A DNA stretch of 64,000 nt, taken from positions 124,001 through 188,000 of the forward strand of contig VZRS01001713.1 of assembly GCA_013398055.1 (NCBI GenBank), read 5' to 3'. Below the pieces are notes generated by a model. The model had not been told where the DNA came from. It made no database searches and saw nothing but the letters and a program-made list of their open reading frames with translations. Position numbers and translations under genes: made by a program. Origin of the DNA: Ifrita kowaldi. Its lineage: Eukaryota; Chordata; Aves; Passeriformes; Cinclosomatidae. This document shows, in pieces, positions 23,401 through 37,257 of this stretch; the first letter of the stretch is position 1, and every line of letters starts with the position of its first letter.

Positions 23401-24947
23401 GTTTTTATATGCACATATTAAGTCTAGCAGCTCATCAGTGTATCGTGTTCCAGATTTGAATAGCACTTTAAAATGCAGCAGCAAATAGTCAACTGAAAAA
23501 AAAAAAAAGGAAAAGCTTAGTGCTCAACCATAGAACTCTGTCTGGCTTTGAAAAGGGGTAAAGACTACACAGAACTATTTCAGAGTGTAAACCAGTAGAT
23601 AGAAGAGTGAGAAGGAAACATCCAGACAGGGAAGACTGTGTCATCATTCTGCACTGAGATGTCATATGCCTTTGTAGAGGTGAGAGAACTGTTATGAAGA
23701 GAGAAAGGCTGTTTCTGCCTGATTTGGCAGGTGTATTTATCCTCTTATGAGGATAAATAAGTGGTGTTACTTAAACGGTGCAGAAAATGTTTTAGTAAAA
23801 AATGATGCTGCTGCACTGTGTTATTTTGTGATAAAAATAATTATTAATGAAGTATTTGACCACACTCACAGCTCGTGCTTTTGTTTCAGGACAGTAGGTG
23901 GGATCAGCAGCGGCAGAGACAGTGCATGAATTAAATACAATTGGGAAGAAGGAAGTTTCCAGTCTAGAAAGAGCAGTTCCTTATTTTCTGTGGTCAGATC
24001 AAGGGCTGTGCTGGCTTTGCACAACCAAGTGCAGTGTTCCCAAGGATCCTGTGCACTCCTGCCTTGCAAAGCTCGTGCTGCACCCTTCTTTGTTGGGCTA
24101 TTGTTTCCAGTGCTGGCTGGGTTTAGCTAACCAGGGATGCTGACACATGATAATGAAGTTACATCTTTATTTTACTAGGCAGACAGCTGCTCTGAAGTTA
24201 TGATGTTATGGGATTCCACAAAGTTTATTTTTTCTTAAGGCAAAACAGGTAATGATAGAGTTTGATGTTAAAATTGATGAAACAGACTATCTAAATAGAC
24301 TTGTTCAGAAATATGGGCAGGAAAGAAAACAATGCACCAGGGTAAAACAGCACCCAAGACAGATTGATCAGAGGGAACAGAAAAAGATATAGTTAGAACT
24401 GAAGACTGAATAAATTCTCAAGCTGTTTAGTATTATTCTGGAAAAGTATGGCTGGCTGTGACAAGAATGTTCTGAAGACTTAACAGAAGAAGGGGTGATC
24501 AAGGTCACATTTGTGACACTAGAAAAATACTACACTGAAAGTTGTTGACTTTTTGTCAACAGGAGAAACAGATAAAAAGAAAAAAAAGGGAGGGGAAGAT
24601 GTATCACAGAAACAAGCTACCTATACTTTTCAAATTTGAGTTAAATTTTGAATTTACTCCAAAATATGCACAGAGAATTTAAAATTTATTTTAAAAAAAT
24701 TGATGGAAAAATATGTTGAATTTCTTTTACACTAAGACATGCCCTCTCAAAAATCTGATGTCTAAAAGCATAGTTTCTATAGATGTTTTCTCTTTAACTT
24801 CCATACTGTGTTTGCTCAGTTTACCAGCCCAAAAAAGTTTTTGATCTTTTTAACATTGCAGTTCCTGTCTAGCAGATGCAAAGCTGTATTCTTTTGGTTT
24901 CAGAAATAATTTTGAACAATAGAAAACAAAATTGAGATCCAAGAATG
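20423..24947. other. Gene-free stretch with plus-strand purine bias
   Basis: The plus strand is strongly purine-rich at about 20800-21130 and again at 21580-21700. This explains the long stop-free minus frame at 20792-21265, which is low-complexity and not a gene. An A-run lies at 23496-23508. A TTTTGTTTCAG acceptor at about 23890 precedes about 250 bp of less AT-rich DNA that could hold a 5'-UTR exon, but no donor convinced me. Confidence 0.4.
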
Positions 24948-24977
24948 TTTGTTTTTTTTTTTCCTTTTTCTTTTTTT
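24948..24977 (+). other. Long polypyrimidine tract of the splice acceptor
   Basis: About 30 bases, almost all T with a few C and a single early G, run directly into the AG at 24978-24979. It fits as the splicing tract for the exon that follows, though a simple T-run would look the same. Confidence 0.6.
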
Positions 24978-24979
24978 AG

Positions 24980-25194
24980 TGATGCTGCCAAAAGCACAAA
25001 GAATGCAGTCAGCCTCTTGAAAGCAAAGTAACTCCCAGGGCACTGCTTGTCAAGACTCTTCAGAGCATTCTCTTCTGTGGATTCTCAGACACGTAGGACT
25101 GGCTGTCCATTATTGACATTGCTGCCATGGCTGTGGAGCAGAGGAGCTACTGGGGGGGTGCATCACACGCACACCTGGACCTTTGCAACTCCAC
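24980..25194 (+). CDS. Candidate start-codon exon of an unidentified plus-strand gene (5' UTR plus 68 coding nt)
   Basis: A strong pyrimidine tract and AG precede the exon, and GTGAGTAAC follows it. An ATG at 25127-25129 sits in GCTGCCATGG, close to ideal Kozak context. An in-frame TAG at 25094-25096 marks it as a true first codon. The coding part is 22 codons plus 2 nt, starting MAVEQRSYWGGASHAH and continuing LDLCNS, with a likely Thr completing an N-glycosylation-type NST. No signal peptide or membrane helix appears in this short piece. The 5' UTR holds a 12-codon upstream ORF (ATG about 24982, ending TGA near 25018) that could dampen translation. The acceptor implies an upstream noncoding exon 1, perhaps at the CpG block near 5 kb (inference). 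No following exon was found in the window. Product unrecognised. It could instead be a noncoding-RNA exon. Confidence 0.45.
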
Positions 25195-27484
25195 GTGAGT
25201 AACCTCAGTACCTTCTGCTTTACTTGTTTTTAGGAGCAAAGTTGCCCTCACGATTACAAGCAGCACTTTTGCTGCTCTTCTCAGCAGAGTTCACTCTCTA
25301 TGTCAGAATCTCATAGTCTTTGTAGAGCAGAGACTTTTGAAGCACTTTCCTGAGGTGTCTAAAATGTTCTGGGTGTGTTGCTCATGATTTGGTACATAAG
25401 GGAGAGGTTTTCATTGCTAGTGATGGCTATTTGTATGTTAAAAAGATAATTCACTTTGTAAATACCTGTGAGTAATTTCCAACTTTCTTTCGGCATGTCA
25501 ACAATATAACAAATTATGAAGAAACAAATTATAATTTAATACAACTTCCCAAATGCTCTCTCTGAAGTTCTTAACACTAGGATAGAATAAAAATACTCTC
25601 AGGAGGCTGCAGACCAGCAGGATATAAGGGATTGGTTGAAAATAGGGTGCTGTAGTCAGATCTGACTAGCAAATCTGGGCAGGATACAGAAGATAAAGAG
25701 GGACCCTTTGGAAGGCAGAGAAAATTGTGTCTTATTACTTGATTGCTCCCTACTGTAGCACCAAACACCCTTCAAATTATTTAAAATTAAGACTATCTCT
25801 CATAATCTGTAGCCTGTTAGTGAAAGATCTGATTTCTCCTGCCTTAGATATTCTCTCTGCTACTAGTTCCTGCAATTGTATTGAGTTTCATGTATGTTTA
25901 CTTGTTTAATACACTCAGGATTAAATACAAAATTATCTGAATTTCAAATTTGACTGATTTCGTTAACTTAAAAATAATTAATTTTAAATTCTCATCTATA
26001 TGAAAGACTTTTATCCCAGACTCATTTCTTGGTGTTTTATGACTGTGTGAACTTCACAGCTTGACTTAAGAAAGGGCCCCTAACATTTAGATAAATGCCA
26101 CTCTTCCACATGCAGATGTTTTCTAATTTATTTGAAATTATTCACACAAAGTTACTTATTATGTTCTGTCAATAGCTGCTGTGCAATTACTTTCATTCTA
26201 GTTTCCAGACTATAAGGACTCTTTCCTCTACGTGGCCATCCAGGTCACACATCTCCTGGTCTCCAAGGGGATGAGTTTAAATCCTTGAACTGGGTACCTT
26301 CTGTTCTCTGCTGTAAGCTTAAATGGAATTGTTTATAAGATAGTCAAAAGAATGCTTCTTCTTGCTCTAGGACCCTTTTTGATTTTGGTATCAGGAACTT
26401 TCTGAACCATCCTTGTTAAAATAATAGATGAAGAAAAATCCCTTTAATTACACCAATTTGTCTTGCTAAAGAAAATTGCACAGATGCTGTGTAATGTGTC
26501 ACACTGTGCTTCAGGTTCTGGGCCAGAACATTTATGAAGCTGCATAGTTTTACATTCCTAAGACAAGGCTGGACTGGACAGGCATAGTGGGCATTCATCA
26601 TTTTTTAGGGGACTAGGACAGAGTTCCCTGTTCTCCATGACATTCCCCCTGAGGGGCCATCTTTGGATCTCTGCAGAATCATCGAGACAATTGAGGGTAG
26701 GGAAAAGTTTCTGTAAAAGAAAGGCTGATGTAAACTAGAAAGAATTGATGAAAGAGGAGCAACTGGAGGCTGTGATAATCATTACTAGTATGAAGAAAGT
26801 CGTCAAGGAGTTATTCCTCATTGTCCCACTTTTCAGAACAAAAATTTGGAAAATAATTTCTTGTAAACATAAGGTGTAATCTAATATGCTTAAAAGATTA
26901 AGTCATCCTCATTCATTTTTAAAATCCCATACACTGGAGATATTTTTGAACTTTCCTTTTTGTCCCCACTGCAGTTCCCATACAGAAATTTGTTTTGAAA
27001 GGATCCATAAAGATTACCCCTGACAGATTCCATTGGACCCATCACTGTACATTGTTCCATAGCACAGTATCACCTTAATCAATCTTTTGTTTTTACTACA
27101 CGATTTGAGTGATAAGAATATAAAGCATGTATAAAATCAATACCCCATCACTTTTTTCTTTTATAAATCATATATACACCTATAAATACGGCATGCAGTT
27201 TTTCCACGCTATTTCTGGACAGCTCTAACTCTACATGAGCTTAATTGCATTATTTAATAATTTGCATTCTATTTTGTTATTTAGTAAGCTCCTAGTTTGG
27301 ATGAGAAATAATGAGAAGTCTTTCAGAATGCAGATTAATGCAGGATTTTTTTTCCCTAGCTGACATTTCCTATAGACCGACTGTGCAAATGTCATCTGGG
27401 AAAATAATATTTGTCACAAATGTATTAGCATGAGGACTAAAGTAGAAAAAGATTTTAAACAAAACCAACTTGTTGTGTGTTTCT
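25195..27484 (+). other. Sequence after the candidate exon, probable intron
   Basis: The strand follows from the GTGAGT donor at 25195. No exon, transposon or RNA gene was recognised. Confidence 0.35.
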
Positions 27485-27515
27485 CTGCTTCTTTTTTTTC
27501 TTTTTTTTTTTTTTT
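27485..27515. repeat. T-rich homopolymer run
   Basis: Two T-runs broken by a C. Possibly the tail of an unrecognised retrocopy on the minus strand, but no body is evident. Confidence 0.8.
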
Positions 27516-30500
27516 AAATGGAATACCTGTATTTTCACACCATTGCTAATCCTGCAGCAATCATGGCAGAGATCTCTTCATCACTGACCACTTGGGCAGG
27601 ATGTGGCCAAAGCTTTGACAGAACAGGCAGTGCAAAGGGTCACATAACACTATGAAATTCTGTTTGAGCCTGCAGGTTTGAAAGGAGGCTTAGCCATGAA
27701 ATAGGAGGTCTTTTCCCGTGCTCCATTATCTCACTGAGATTTAAATAAAACATTGGGAAGTGAAACAAGTTGAGAGTTCTTTGGAAAATGACAGGAACAA
27801 ACCAAGTAAGCAAAGAATCACTGCTTTGGCACCAGCAGGGCACTTGTCTACCAGTCTTGCTGAGCTAACAACTTCCTGCAAAACAACTGGTAAGGAATAC
27901 AGTCATCCTAATGACAAAACGCTCTGAAGGAGTAAACTTAAAATGTTTAGTTGTGTACCTGGCAACTTGTAAATTGCCACAATACTGTGAAACACAGAAG
28001 CCACCAGCTGCAATTTCTTCAAATTCCATCTTCAGTCATCAGCTCTTGCTGCGTCATCAGTGTAAGAAAATTACCTAGAAATCAAATTGCTATTGCCAGT
28101 CCAACTCTTTCTGTGGAGGCTCTCAGAAGTAGGAACTTTTCCTACATCAGATGTCTTCTGTTGTCAGCTCAGTGTGAAACGAATGTTGCTGCATTAAAAG
28201 TCATAGCAGAATCAGGATTTTACAATGGCTCTTAGATTTCTACAGCCAAAAAAGAAATATCCTAGCTTCTGGGTGTCTTTGTACTCCACATGAACACCAA
28301 ATATTTTATTTTTAACAGAGATGATCCAAATTGAAGTAATTCTGCTTTCAAAATATTCAAATCAGACAGCACCAAGCCAGCTCTGATGCCAAGAAATTCC
28401 CTTTCTTCTCTCTCATCGCTTTCTCTTGATTTTAGTCCACTCTACTTTTCCTTCCTCTGCTCAGCTTTTGAACTGAGGTGTCCCTCAGCTCAAAGGAACT
28501 AGTCTTCAGTTTGATGTTTTGAAACCTTGCCTGGCCTCAGACAAGCAACTAACAGCTCAGCCCCTTGTAGGCGTGAGAGATGAAACAATGTCCCGGGGAG
28601 CCCAGATTCCTCCAATCCCCTTCCATCCAAACAGAACACTTAACCTACACCATCACCTCAGTGACGAGGCCCTTTATGTTTAGCACTTTCTCTGGATAGT
28701 TTAATATGAAGTAATCCCATTAATGTTTCATACTCTTGTTTCATTAATTTTTTGAAGGAAGAATGTATTATTAAATGTTCAGTCCCTTCTCTCTTATCAG
28801 TTCAATTAAGGTACGTACAGGAGGTACATCCGCAAAAATGTCCTCCAGCAAAACCAGAATTAACATTTGGTATTTTGAGGATTAAGAAGGCCATGAAAAC
28901 CACAAAAAACCAAAAGGTTTTCAGGCTCCTCTTATATATAATACACACAGAAAAAAACCCCAAACCGTGCAGTTACTATTTTGTTATTAAAGAATAACGT
29001 TTCAGCTTGTAATTGTAAATTGTAAATGTGACATAAAGTCTACTCTTTAAAATAAATATCTTTCTGGATGAGGGCCTTTCCCAAGTGTATTCAGCCTTTC
29101 CTTCCCAAGACAACCTTTATCTCTGCTCTCAAATCATAAGCCCTCCTCTCCACTTCTTGCTAGTTTTCTTTGTCCCTTTCCCATTTCCACATAGCTATGT
29201 TGAAATTCCAGGGTTGTTACCTAATTGTTCCACTTTAGTAATTTTTAATGCTGTTTATTACCACTACTTATTTACTTAAGATGCTGTGCGAGTGATAGAA
29301 CTGCATGAGTGGTGCATTTCCAACAAGCACAATGTCTGTTTATTTCTAAATATTTGGCTGTGGTACAGTTCATTCTACTCTCCATAATTCAGTTGACTTT
29401 AGATGACACAGTTCGAATGAGCCCACCTCAGCACGAGAATGCTGTTTTAAACCACTGACAGTTTTGTGAAATTGGTCTACTCCATATAATAGCTGTGGTA
29501 GATCCCAAATTACTGGGAATAGGATCCTCCCTGCAGTGGGTGGTAGAGAGTCTTGAACTGAGACCTGACAGCAAAAAATGCTCCAATACCACTTTAATAA
29601 AAGTAAGATTAATGAAAAAGATATTTTCACTAAGTCTTACCACTTATGATGCGGCTGGGTAGTGGCACCAACTGCTCAAGGGTCTCATGCGGGCCACGCA
29701 GAAATGGAATGATTCTGTCCCAACAAACCCACACACCAGTGTCCTGCACAAAAGCAGCTTCCCTTGGGATAGTGCTATCTACAGCCCTTCCCCAAAGTGG
29801 TAAGGCAGGTTGTCAGAGCTCCCCGGAGCTGATTCCATTTATTCCTGCTGAGATTCCAGAACCCTCACATTCTCTCCATTCACCCCCACTTCCCTACATG
29901 TGGTTCTTTTCCCTATCATTCCTGCATCCTATTTAGCGCAAGCAAAGACGTACAGTATTTTGTTTTGGATTTTTTTTAACATGCTGTGCCTAATGAGAGG
30001 CTATATTCCTGTGTGTATGTTACAGAGTGTTCTGTGTAATGCCAATCATTCCTTTGACTTTATTGCCATACTTGGGAAAAACTTTCTGATTAATGAGTTT
30101 TTTTACCCATGTGAGCAAAAAACGAAGAGATGCCATTTAAGCCCAGTGAGTTGTGGAGCAGGCAGAGGAATCAGCATAGGGTTGTTTATGGTTTTGACTG
30201 ACTTCCAGCTTGTTACACAACCAAAATAGTGAAGGAATATTCTTGTTTTACCTTTTAATAGAGCACTGTGCTGTACAATATTTTCATCTACTGAAAATGT
30301 TTTTTATAAAGTAGGGATAAAGCATGTATATTTTAAAAAAATTCCCACTTGTGTAAGTCAGTACATCAGTGACATAGTTGAAAACATTTTATGAAACAAT
30401 GTATTAACTCAGTAAAATAAAAATGTAAACTGTGCATTAATTGCTTTATGTGCCCTCTATACTCATGTTTTATTAACTTTTTAATATTATCAAGTATCAT

Positions 30501-33500
30501 GTTAGAGTGTGATACTCCTCCAAATAAGGTACTATTTTTACTCGGTTTATGAAAAGAAATGAGTGTTTCAGATTAGCATTTTGATTTTGCATGAAAGCAC
30601 ATAATGTTTTTTCTTGTATTCCCTGATTGTTTCAAGGGCATTGTATCATACCATAAAGCTGAAGACTCTTTCATCTTTCTTCAAATAAAGTTGCTAATTA
30701 TTCTTAATTTTACATGATATTTAAAGATTTTAACATTTATTATTACCATCAGAACCAAGTCCTAACATTATTCAGATTAGGAAGACACTGGATAGTTTTT
30801 TTTTTAATGTTTCTCTTACAAAGTAGAGTGATGACATACTCCACCACTGCCTCATTCCCTTCCCTGACTAGAATTTTATCAGAGTACAAATGTTAGGAAG
30901 CTCAATGAAAATACAGTTTAATGCAGCCAGTTAAATTGCCTGAGAGGAAATAGTGCATACAGCTTTTTTAAAGCCTTTCCCCTCAGGCCATTAACTAAGA
31001 GACTGGTCACTAACTGCTGGTAACAAACCATTTTGGAGGGATTATTGCTATTACCAGAATTCAGTGGTTTATGGCTACATTTTGTTAAAGACATTAGGAA
31101 CTGTAACATGGACGAGCCCACAGTACTGGAAAAAAAATCCTTCTTTTCCCTTGTGATTAATGATAGTTTTTCTTCCAGCCCAGATGTCTCGAATAGTGGT
31201 TTCATTATTTCTCATATCTCCCAATGCTGTAAAAAAGGCTTTTCTTTATGGCCAGGATTCAAATGAAAAGAGTGAAACTATAATACTGACTTCTGGGAAA
31301 GTGTGGCTCTTGTAGAAGCCACCACAAGTAGACCAGATTTTGACAATTTCCAAGAATTGTAGCAGCCACAAAGAACTGGTAGAACAACACAGAGCAGCTT
31401 TTCCTTCCTGGGATCACCTTGATGAAGGCACCAGTACTGCTGAACAAACCAACAAGGTTTTATGTTCATTTTACATTATGTTGTAGCTTAAATTTTAGGT
31501 GTAAGGAAAGGGTTTTGATGAGTATTTTTCTAGCACTCCTTAGTTAGTTCCATTTCGTAATTACTGCAATTCACATTATCTATAGTATTAGCAAAGATGG
31601 GTCAGCCTCTGTTGTAATGGAAAGTGCAGAATTCTAGGAAGTTCAGCACTTAATTAGGAAAAGTTCTGTGGAGATCTAAAAATCTTTTCTTTTTTTTTTT
31701 TTTTTTAAAGGAACTCCATCTAAGAAGATATTTTGACAGCTTGGTTGTACAAATGATATTGTTGAGTTAGAATGCAGATTACAAACACATTATTTGCATG
31801 GCAAATGTGTTTTTCACTCTATTCTATCCCCCTCCATCTTTTAATTTGAAAAAAAATCCTAGATCAGAACATATCATTAGCTGTGCTTCTTAGTGAACCT
31901 GACTTTTCTCAAGAAATTTACATCTTTCTCTCATTTTCTGTTAAGGTTTCTTACCCTGTTTTCTCACCTAAAGAATTATAATGAGGTAGAGAGAATGAGA
32001 TCTATGGGGAAAGCAGTGGACCTAGAGACTAAAGGTAAAAGGATGATTGATGGTATGAAATTACCATAAAAGTACAATCAGGATCAGATTTTAAAATGAA
32101 TTTTTAAGCAGCGTAAGAGATACTCTTTGATTTGTAGTCTGGTGGAATGGATAATGTCTCATTCAGTGGATAAAGTTTCTCACTGTGTGACTTGAGCTTT
32201 TTCTGATCTTTCTGACTGGGAGTAAAATGGAACCAAAGCATAAAGTGGTTTTTAATGCTGAAAATATCAAAAGCAATATCCTTAATGTCAAAACCTAGGC
32301 GTAGCAGGTGAGAAAAGAAAAATAAATATAAGATAATTATAGTGTTGGTATTGTTGTATAAAAGACTATCATCTTAAGCACTCTCTTGAATCTATAAAAA
32401 TATTTTAAACATAAGTAAGGAAAGGGTCAGACCTTTATGTTGCAACGTAAAACCTCCTGATCTTTAAACACTCTGAGTATTTGCAAATTTGTTAAATCAA
32501 TTTTCAATCCAAGACATATACTATAATTTATGTCTGAGCGACACAGGACATATATTGCAATCCCTATATAACTAACAAAAATTTACAGTGCAATTGCTGG
32601 GTTGGCAAAACCAGAATTTAGTGGGTGTATAAGAGTATAAAATATTCTGTAAAATTATCCTATGTAATTGCACCAAATATTAAAATAAATTTACAGAAGT
32701 TGCAAGTTGAAATTAGGATATTTTTAACTTTCTAATTTAGTACATTCACATGAGGCACCTTATTGGCTCTGTAGGATTGTTGTTAGAAAGCATTACATTA
32801 TCGACAGGCTTCTCTTTAAAGAACAAAATCCTTTCAATTATGAATCCTTTTTTTTTCTCCCCCCACTTTCTATTTTATTTATTTAATTTAGAGGATTTAA
32901 ATCTGATAGTATATTTTAAAAGAAGAATCCTTTTTTTTTTAAAGCTAATTCACTCCTTTCATGTAGAATGAAATTTATGACTAATTTCCTTCCTACTACA
33001 TATGTAATAAAAATGGTCATATATACCATTTTATTTGTAACCTCAAAGGATTTATTTTATTATATGGATCCTTATTATATGGCTGGATATTGTGATATTA
33101 AAATTACAGACAATATTTTTAAATAGTTTAGCATTATAAAAAAAAAATCCCAAGATTTCCAACAGTTGCTTCTTCTGACAGTTTTCATTTTTTTCCCTCC
33201 TCCTGACAGTTCCCATAATGACTTTAATCATATAGTCTGGAAATGGAGCAGGTTACTGAACAGCAACAAACTCACTGGTCAATGTCGGTGTCACTTTTCT
33301 GGGAGCAGGACTTTTTGAGCATCAAGGAACTAATTTTAACAGCCTGCTGGAAAAGTGTTAAGTGCATTAACTCCCTGTCAATCACATTTTTAGCATGCTG
33401 GCCAAATTATTATTATTATTTGGCTCAAGACATTCTATTGAAACTTATTTGTATGGTATTCTTATCTGTGTACCTTATGTGACTAATGATGATTGTTTAT

Positions 33501-36500
33501 GGAGAGGTGCCTGTCCAATTATTTTTGAAGGAACACAAGAATGCAGAATGACTGGAAGCATCAGGTTTTTGCCAGAGAATGCCTCAGGTAAGAGGAGAAT
33601 GGCTAGAGGCTATAAGGAATCACAAGAGACAAGTCAGAGTCGTAAATTGGGAAACTGACATATCTCATCTAATATACTTGCTAACTAGGCCTTTAAAAAC
33701 CTTGACATTTAACTAAGTTTGTGGAAAAGTTATATATTTTGTCCTTTTCTATTGGCTATAACTCATTAATATGATGAACTGAGGTGTTTATAATCATTAT
33801 CAGCATTAGCAGACTAGCACATGGGATCATTTAGAGATCCAGTTAAGCACCTAACAACTGCTCCGTTGTTTGTGTAGGTTGTGCCTTTTTCAAAGTCAAG
33901 TCAGTCAAAAATGATATTGCAAGTTATTTACCCTTTTGGTACTTCAGTGTGTGAAATGGGATGAAAGAATGCTGGTATTCAGCTGAGGCATTTAAATAAT
34001 GCTTTGGAAGTCCTGGCCTGCTTAGAACAGACTGCAATCCTTACTGTAAAACAGAAATTTCTGATGGTTTCAAGAAAAAAAGGTAGCATAAAACAAACTT
34101 TGCAGTGAATGCTGCCTATTAGCTCAAAACTATTTAAATACTTTAGGGGTTTAACTTTTGTTTTGGTGAAAATAAGCTTTGTCTTTACCCATTAATGTTC
34201 CAAGGATAAGATATCACTGGGTAATTAAATACGTACCCTGCCCTGATTCTGATCCTATATATACAGATTTTTATATACAGGGAAAAAAAAAATCTAATTT
34301 CTATGTAAAAAAATAAGCCAACAAAAATTCAAGCCATGGAATTCTGTGAAATGAAAAACAAAAGGAACTCGCTTCAGTATGAAAAGTAGAGATGATCACA
34401 AAAAAAGCAGAAGGAGGCACTGTAGCTCAATAGCTAGAAAAGAGTATGTTTTAATTTCTGAAGAGCTCTGCTCTCTGAAGAATTAAATTAAAACAATGTA
34501 CTTTGCAGGCAAGCATTGTTATTCTTAGGAACTTCCATAATTTTTTTCAAAAAGCAGAGAAAATATGAAGAGAACTAGTCAATGGAGGGAGGGGGAAGCT
34601 ATTAAGGATTGTTTTCCCAGGGCAGGAAGCTGAAATTCAGTAGGAAGTGGCATTTTGACAAGCACTTTGTATTTCCAACCAAAATGGAGCCTTGCTCATT
34701 TAGTGCAACTGGAAAACAATTAATTAAAGCACCCCCCCACTTTAATCTTACACATGAGACACTGTATTGACTTTTAGAGGATTTGAGTTAAGTCTACCAG
34801 AACTAGGAATTCATTCCTTTTACCTAATGTATTTTGGAACATGAATAAATTATATGGCTACATATTACAGTAGGAGAGAAAATGACTACTACTGCTCAGG
34901 CTGTGTGACGTTTGCCATGCTATCCCCATTTTCAGCAGCTCATAACTTTCTGAAAACTTCTGGCTGCTGGGTGAAATTTTTCATAGTTTAGGTCTCTGTT
35001 GGATGAAAATTATTTTTTCAAAGTTTGAGGGACTCGTTCCATTATTTCTGGATGTGTGTGAATAAAAACATATAGCCCATCAGGCAAACAGTCTTGTTTC
35101 TTCTGCACTGTACTGTCATCCAAATGGAGAGTGGAAAGGGGATCATTTTATGGGAATTTGGGGACTGAAAATGAATAATTTTATGTCTGCTCAAAGAGTT
35201 GCCTAGTTACTGTTGAAAACAATGAAAATCTTAGAGGAATTTCCAGTTTCATCCACTGTGCTGCTGAATTCCCTAAGCTCTTTTTCCTCAGCACATTTTG
35301 TCAGCTGATAACCACACAAACTTGTCAAACATAAATGTTCTTTATCTGGTCACTTATGATCAACAATTACTTGGCAATACTTTGACTGGTCTGAGACCGC
35401 TGAAGACTGTATGTTGGGTTATATTCAAGTAAGCCTTCAGATGTAGTGAGATGAAATCAGAATGTTCCAGCATGTGCAGGCTCCTTGAAATGCTGCATTC
35501 CATCAGGAATCTAATCTTTCAGAGGAACACATCAGAGGACACGTTAATTTTCTCCCTGTTACACTTATCCCGTTGGTTAAAGAAATAAGGCATTATCCAG
35601 TTGGTTCTTTAAAGAAGTGTAAGTAACTTTGAAAAGACATCTATGCTTGCAAAAAATAAAATCTGTTTCAACTGTTTCTCCCATCCTCCTCAGGTGAGAA
35701 ATTCAGTTCCACAGGTGTTCTGCTGGGAACTTTCACAGAGGTATCAGACTCCTAAATACTGGTATTTACACCAGAAACCTGGGTAAAAATTATTGTCAGC
35801 CAGTGAAGAAATAGCAAGAATATGATCTCACTCAATGTCAACAAAACCCAATGAAATATTTTAACAAACTGCCTGCAAAATGATTGTAAAAACTATTTGG
35901 TATATAAATGCTTTAGGTAAGAAAGGAAATAATTCCTATATCAAGAGGCTGAAAATTAGGCTTGCAGGACAAGAGACGTAAGTGTGGGTTTTCTAAGTTC
36001 CGAGTGCAGTGGGGTGGCTTTATCCTACAAACTTAATGACAGTTTCATGATATTCATCTCTGAGCTGGTGCCAATTTAAATAAAATTACTAAATAAAAGT
36101 GTATAAGCAAAATGTTTACTGCCATCTGTAGAAATATTCTGGAGAACAGCCTGGAAGGGAGTACATCTTCCCTCCAGAATGAAAAAAAGGGGTGAGGAAG
36201 AGTTGCTTGCTTTCTTCCTTAAAAGAATTCAGTGTCTCAACAGACAATACTTAATTGATAAATTTGGACAAGTGATTGGGAAAACTCTTTCTTTCAAAGT
36301 CCTGAATGTAACCTCCCTATCTGAATTTACAAAGCAAGTATAGAAACAAAAAAGAGGAAAACCAATATTCCCATTCTTGTCAGTTCTTTGCATTTGGATA
36401 AATTCCATAAAATACATCTCTGTACATGGGAGTGGATTGTTACATCTTTGCCACCATGTGAACCACACTATACCAGGTTTTAATGCTGGGTCTAAACTTG

Positions 36501-37219
36501 CAGTTTACCATTTCTGTAATGCTGTAGACTAAAACATCAGACCCCAACTTGACCAAAATTCCAGCTTCAGCCCCAGGCTTCATTGCTTCAATACGATGTG
36601 TTTCAGTGTTATTTTATAGCTCTTATTTCCTGCTTTCCATGGGTTAATTGTCAGGAATAAGTGAGTAGAAGTTAATTAGTTAGAGTAATAGCAGCAGTTA
36701 ACAGAAAAAGAGATACAAAATGTTTTTGCTTCAGTATGAGGAACTGTCTGTTTCTGTGAAGGTCACTGAAGTCAGCAAACAACGTTAATACAAGTTGCAT
36801 ACAGTACTTTAGCTAAATTTGCAAAAGCATTTTCTGGAAAGGTGTTTGTACAAGTCTTCCAGCTGGAAGTATCGTTAATAAATCAGCAGCTCAGTACATT
36901 CAAACTCCACGTGTGTCCAAGTGCTCGAAATGCATTTGTTGTTGTCAGGTTGGCTGTTGGGCTCAGCTCAGCACTGCACATGTGACAGCTGCTGACTCCA
37001 GCAGGACCTTCAGTCCTATACGAGTATACCTCTTTCTGCCCAGCAGTTCCAAAATTTTTTTCATCAGATCTGAAACATGTGCACTGAACACAAATGAAAT
37101 CATTATGGTGAAGAGTCTGGAAAAACACATGGAACATTCACATTTTTAACAAAACACTTGCATGTACATTTTCTTGTCATACCGAGGTACATGGAAAGAG
37201 AACAAGAGTAGAGCAGGTC
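27516..37219. other. Gene-free stretch (intron or intergenic)
   Basis: No coding exon was recognised. A T-run lies at 31684-31706 and others near 32930. A CTCAG/GTAAGAGG donor at 33587/33588 ends a moderately open frame without a strong acceptor. Overlapping 60-109-codon open frames at 29900-31470 have no protein-like character. Confidence 0.4.
31684..31706. repeat. T-rich homopolymer run
   Basis: About 22 near-uninterrupted T followed by AAAGG. Simple repeat. Confidence 0.85.
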
Positions 37220-37257
37220 CTAAGTCTTTCTTACCCATCTAAGTCTTTCTTAATTCT
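37220..37257 (+). repeat. 19-bp tandem duplication, two copies
   Basis: CTAAGTCTTTCTTA is repeated at a 19-bp spacing (37220 and 37239). The last five bases of the units differ. Confidence 0.9.
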
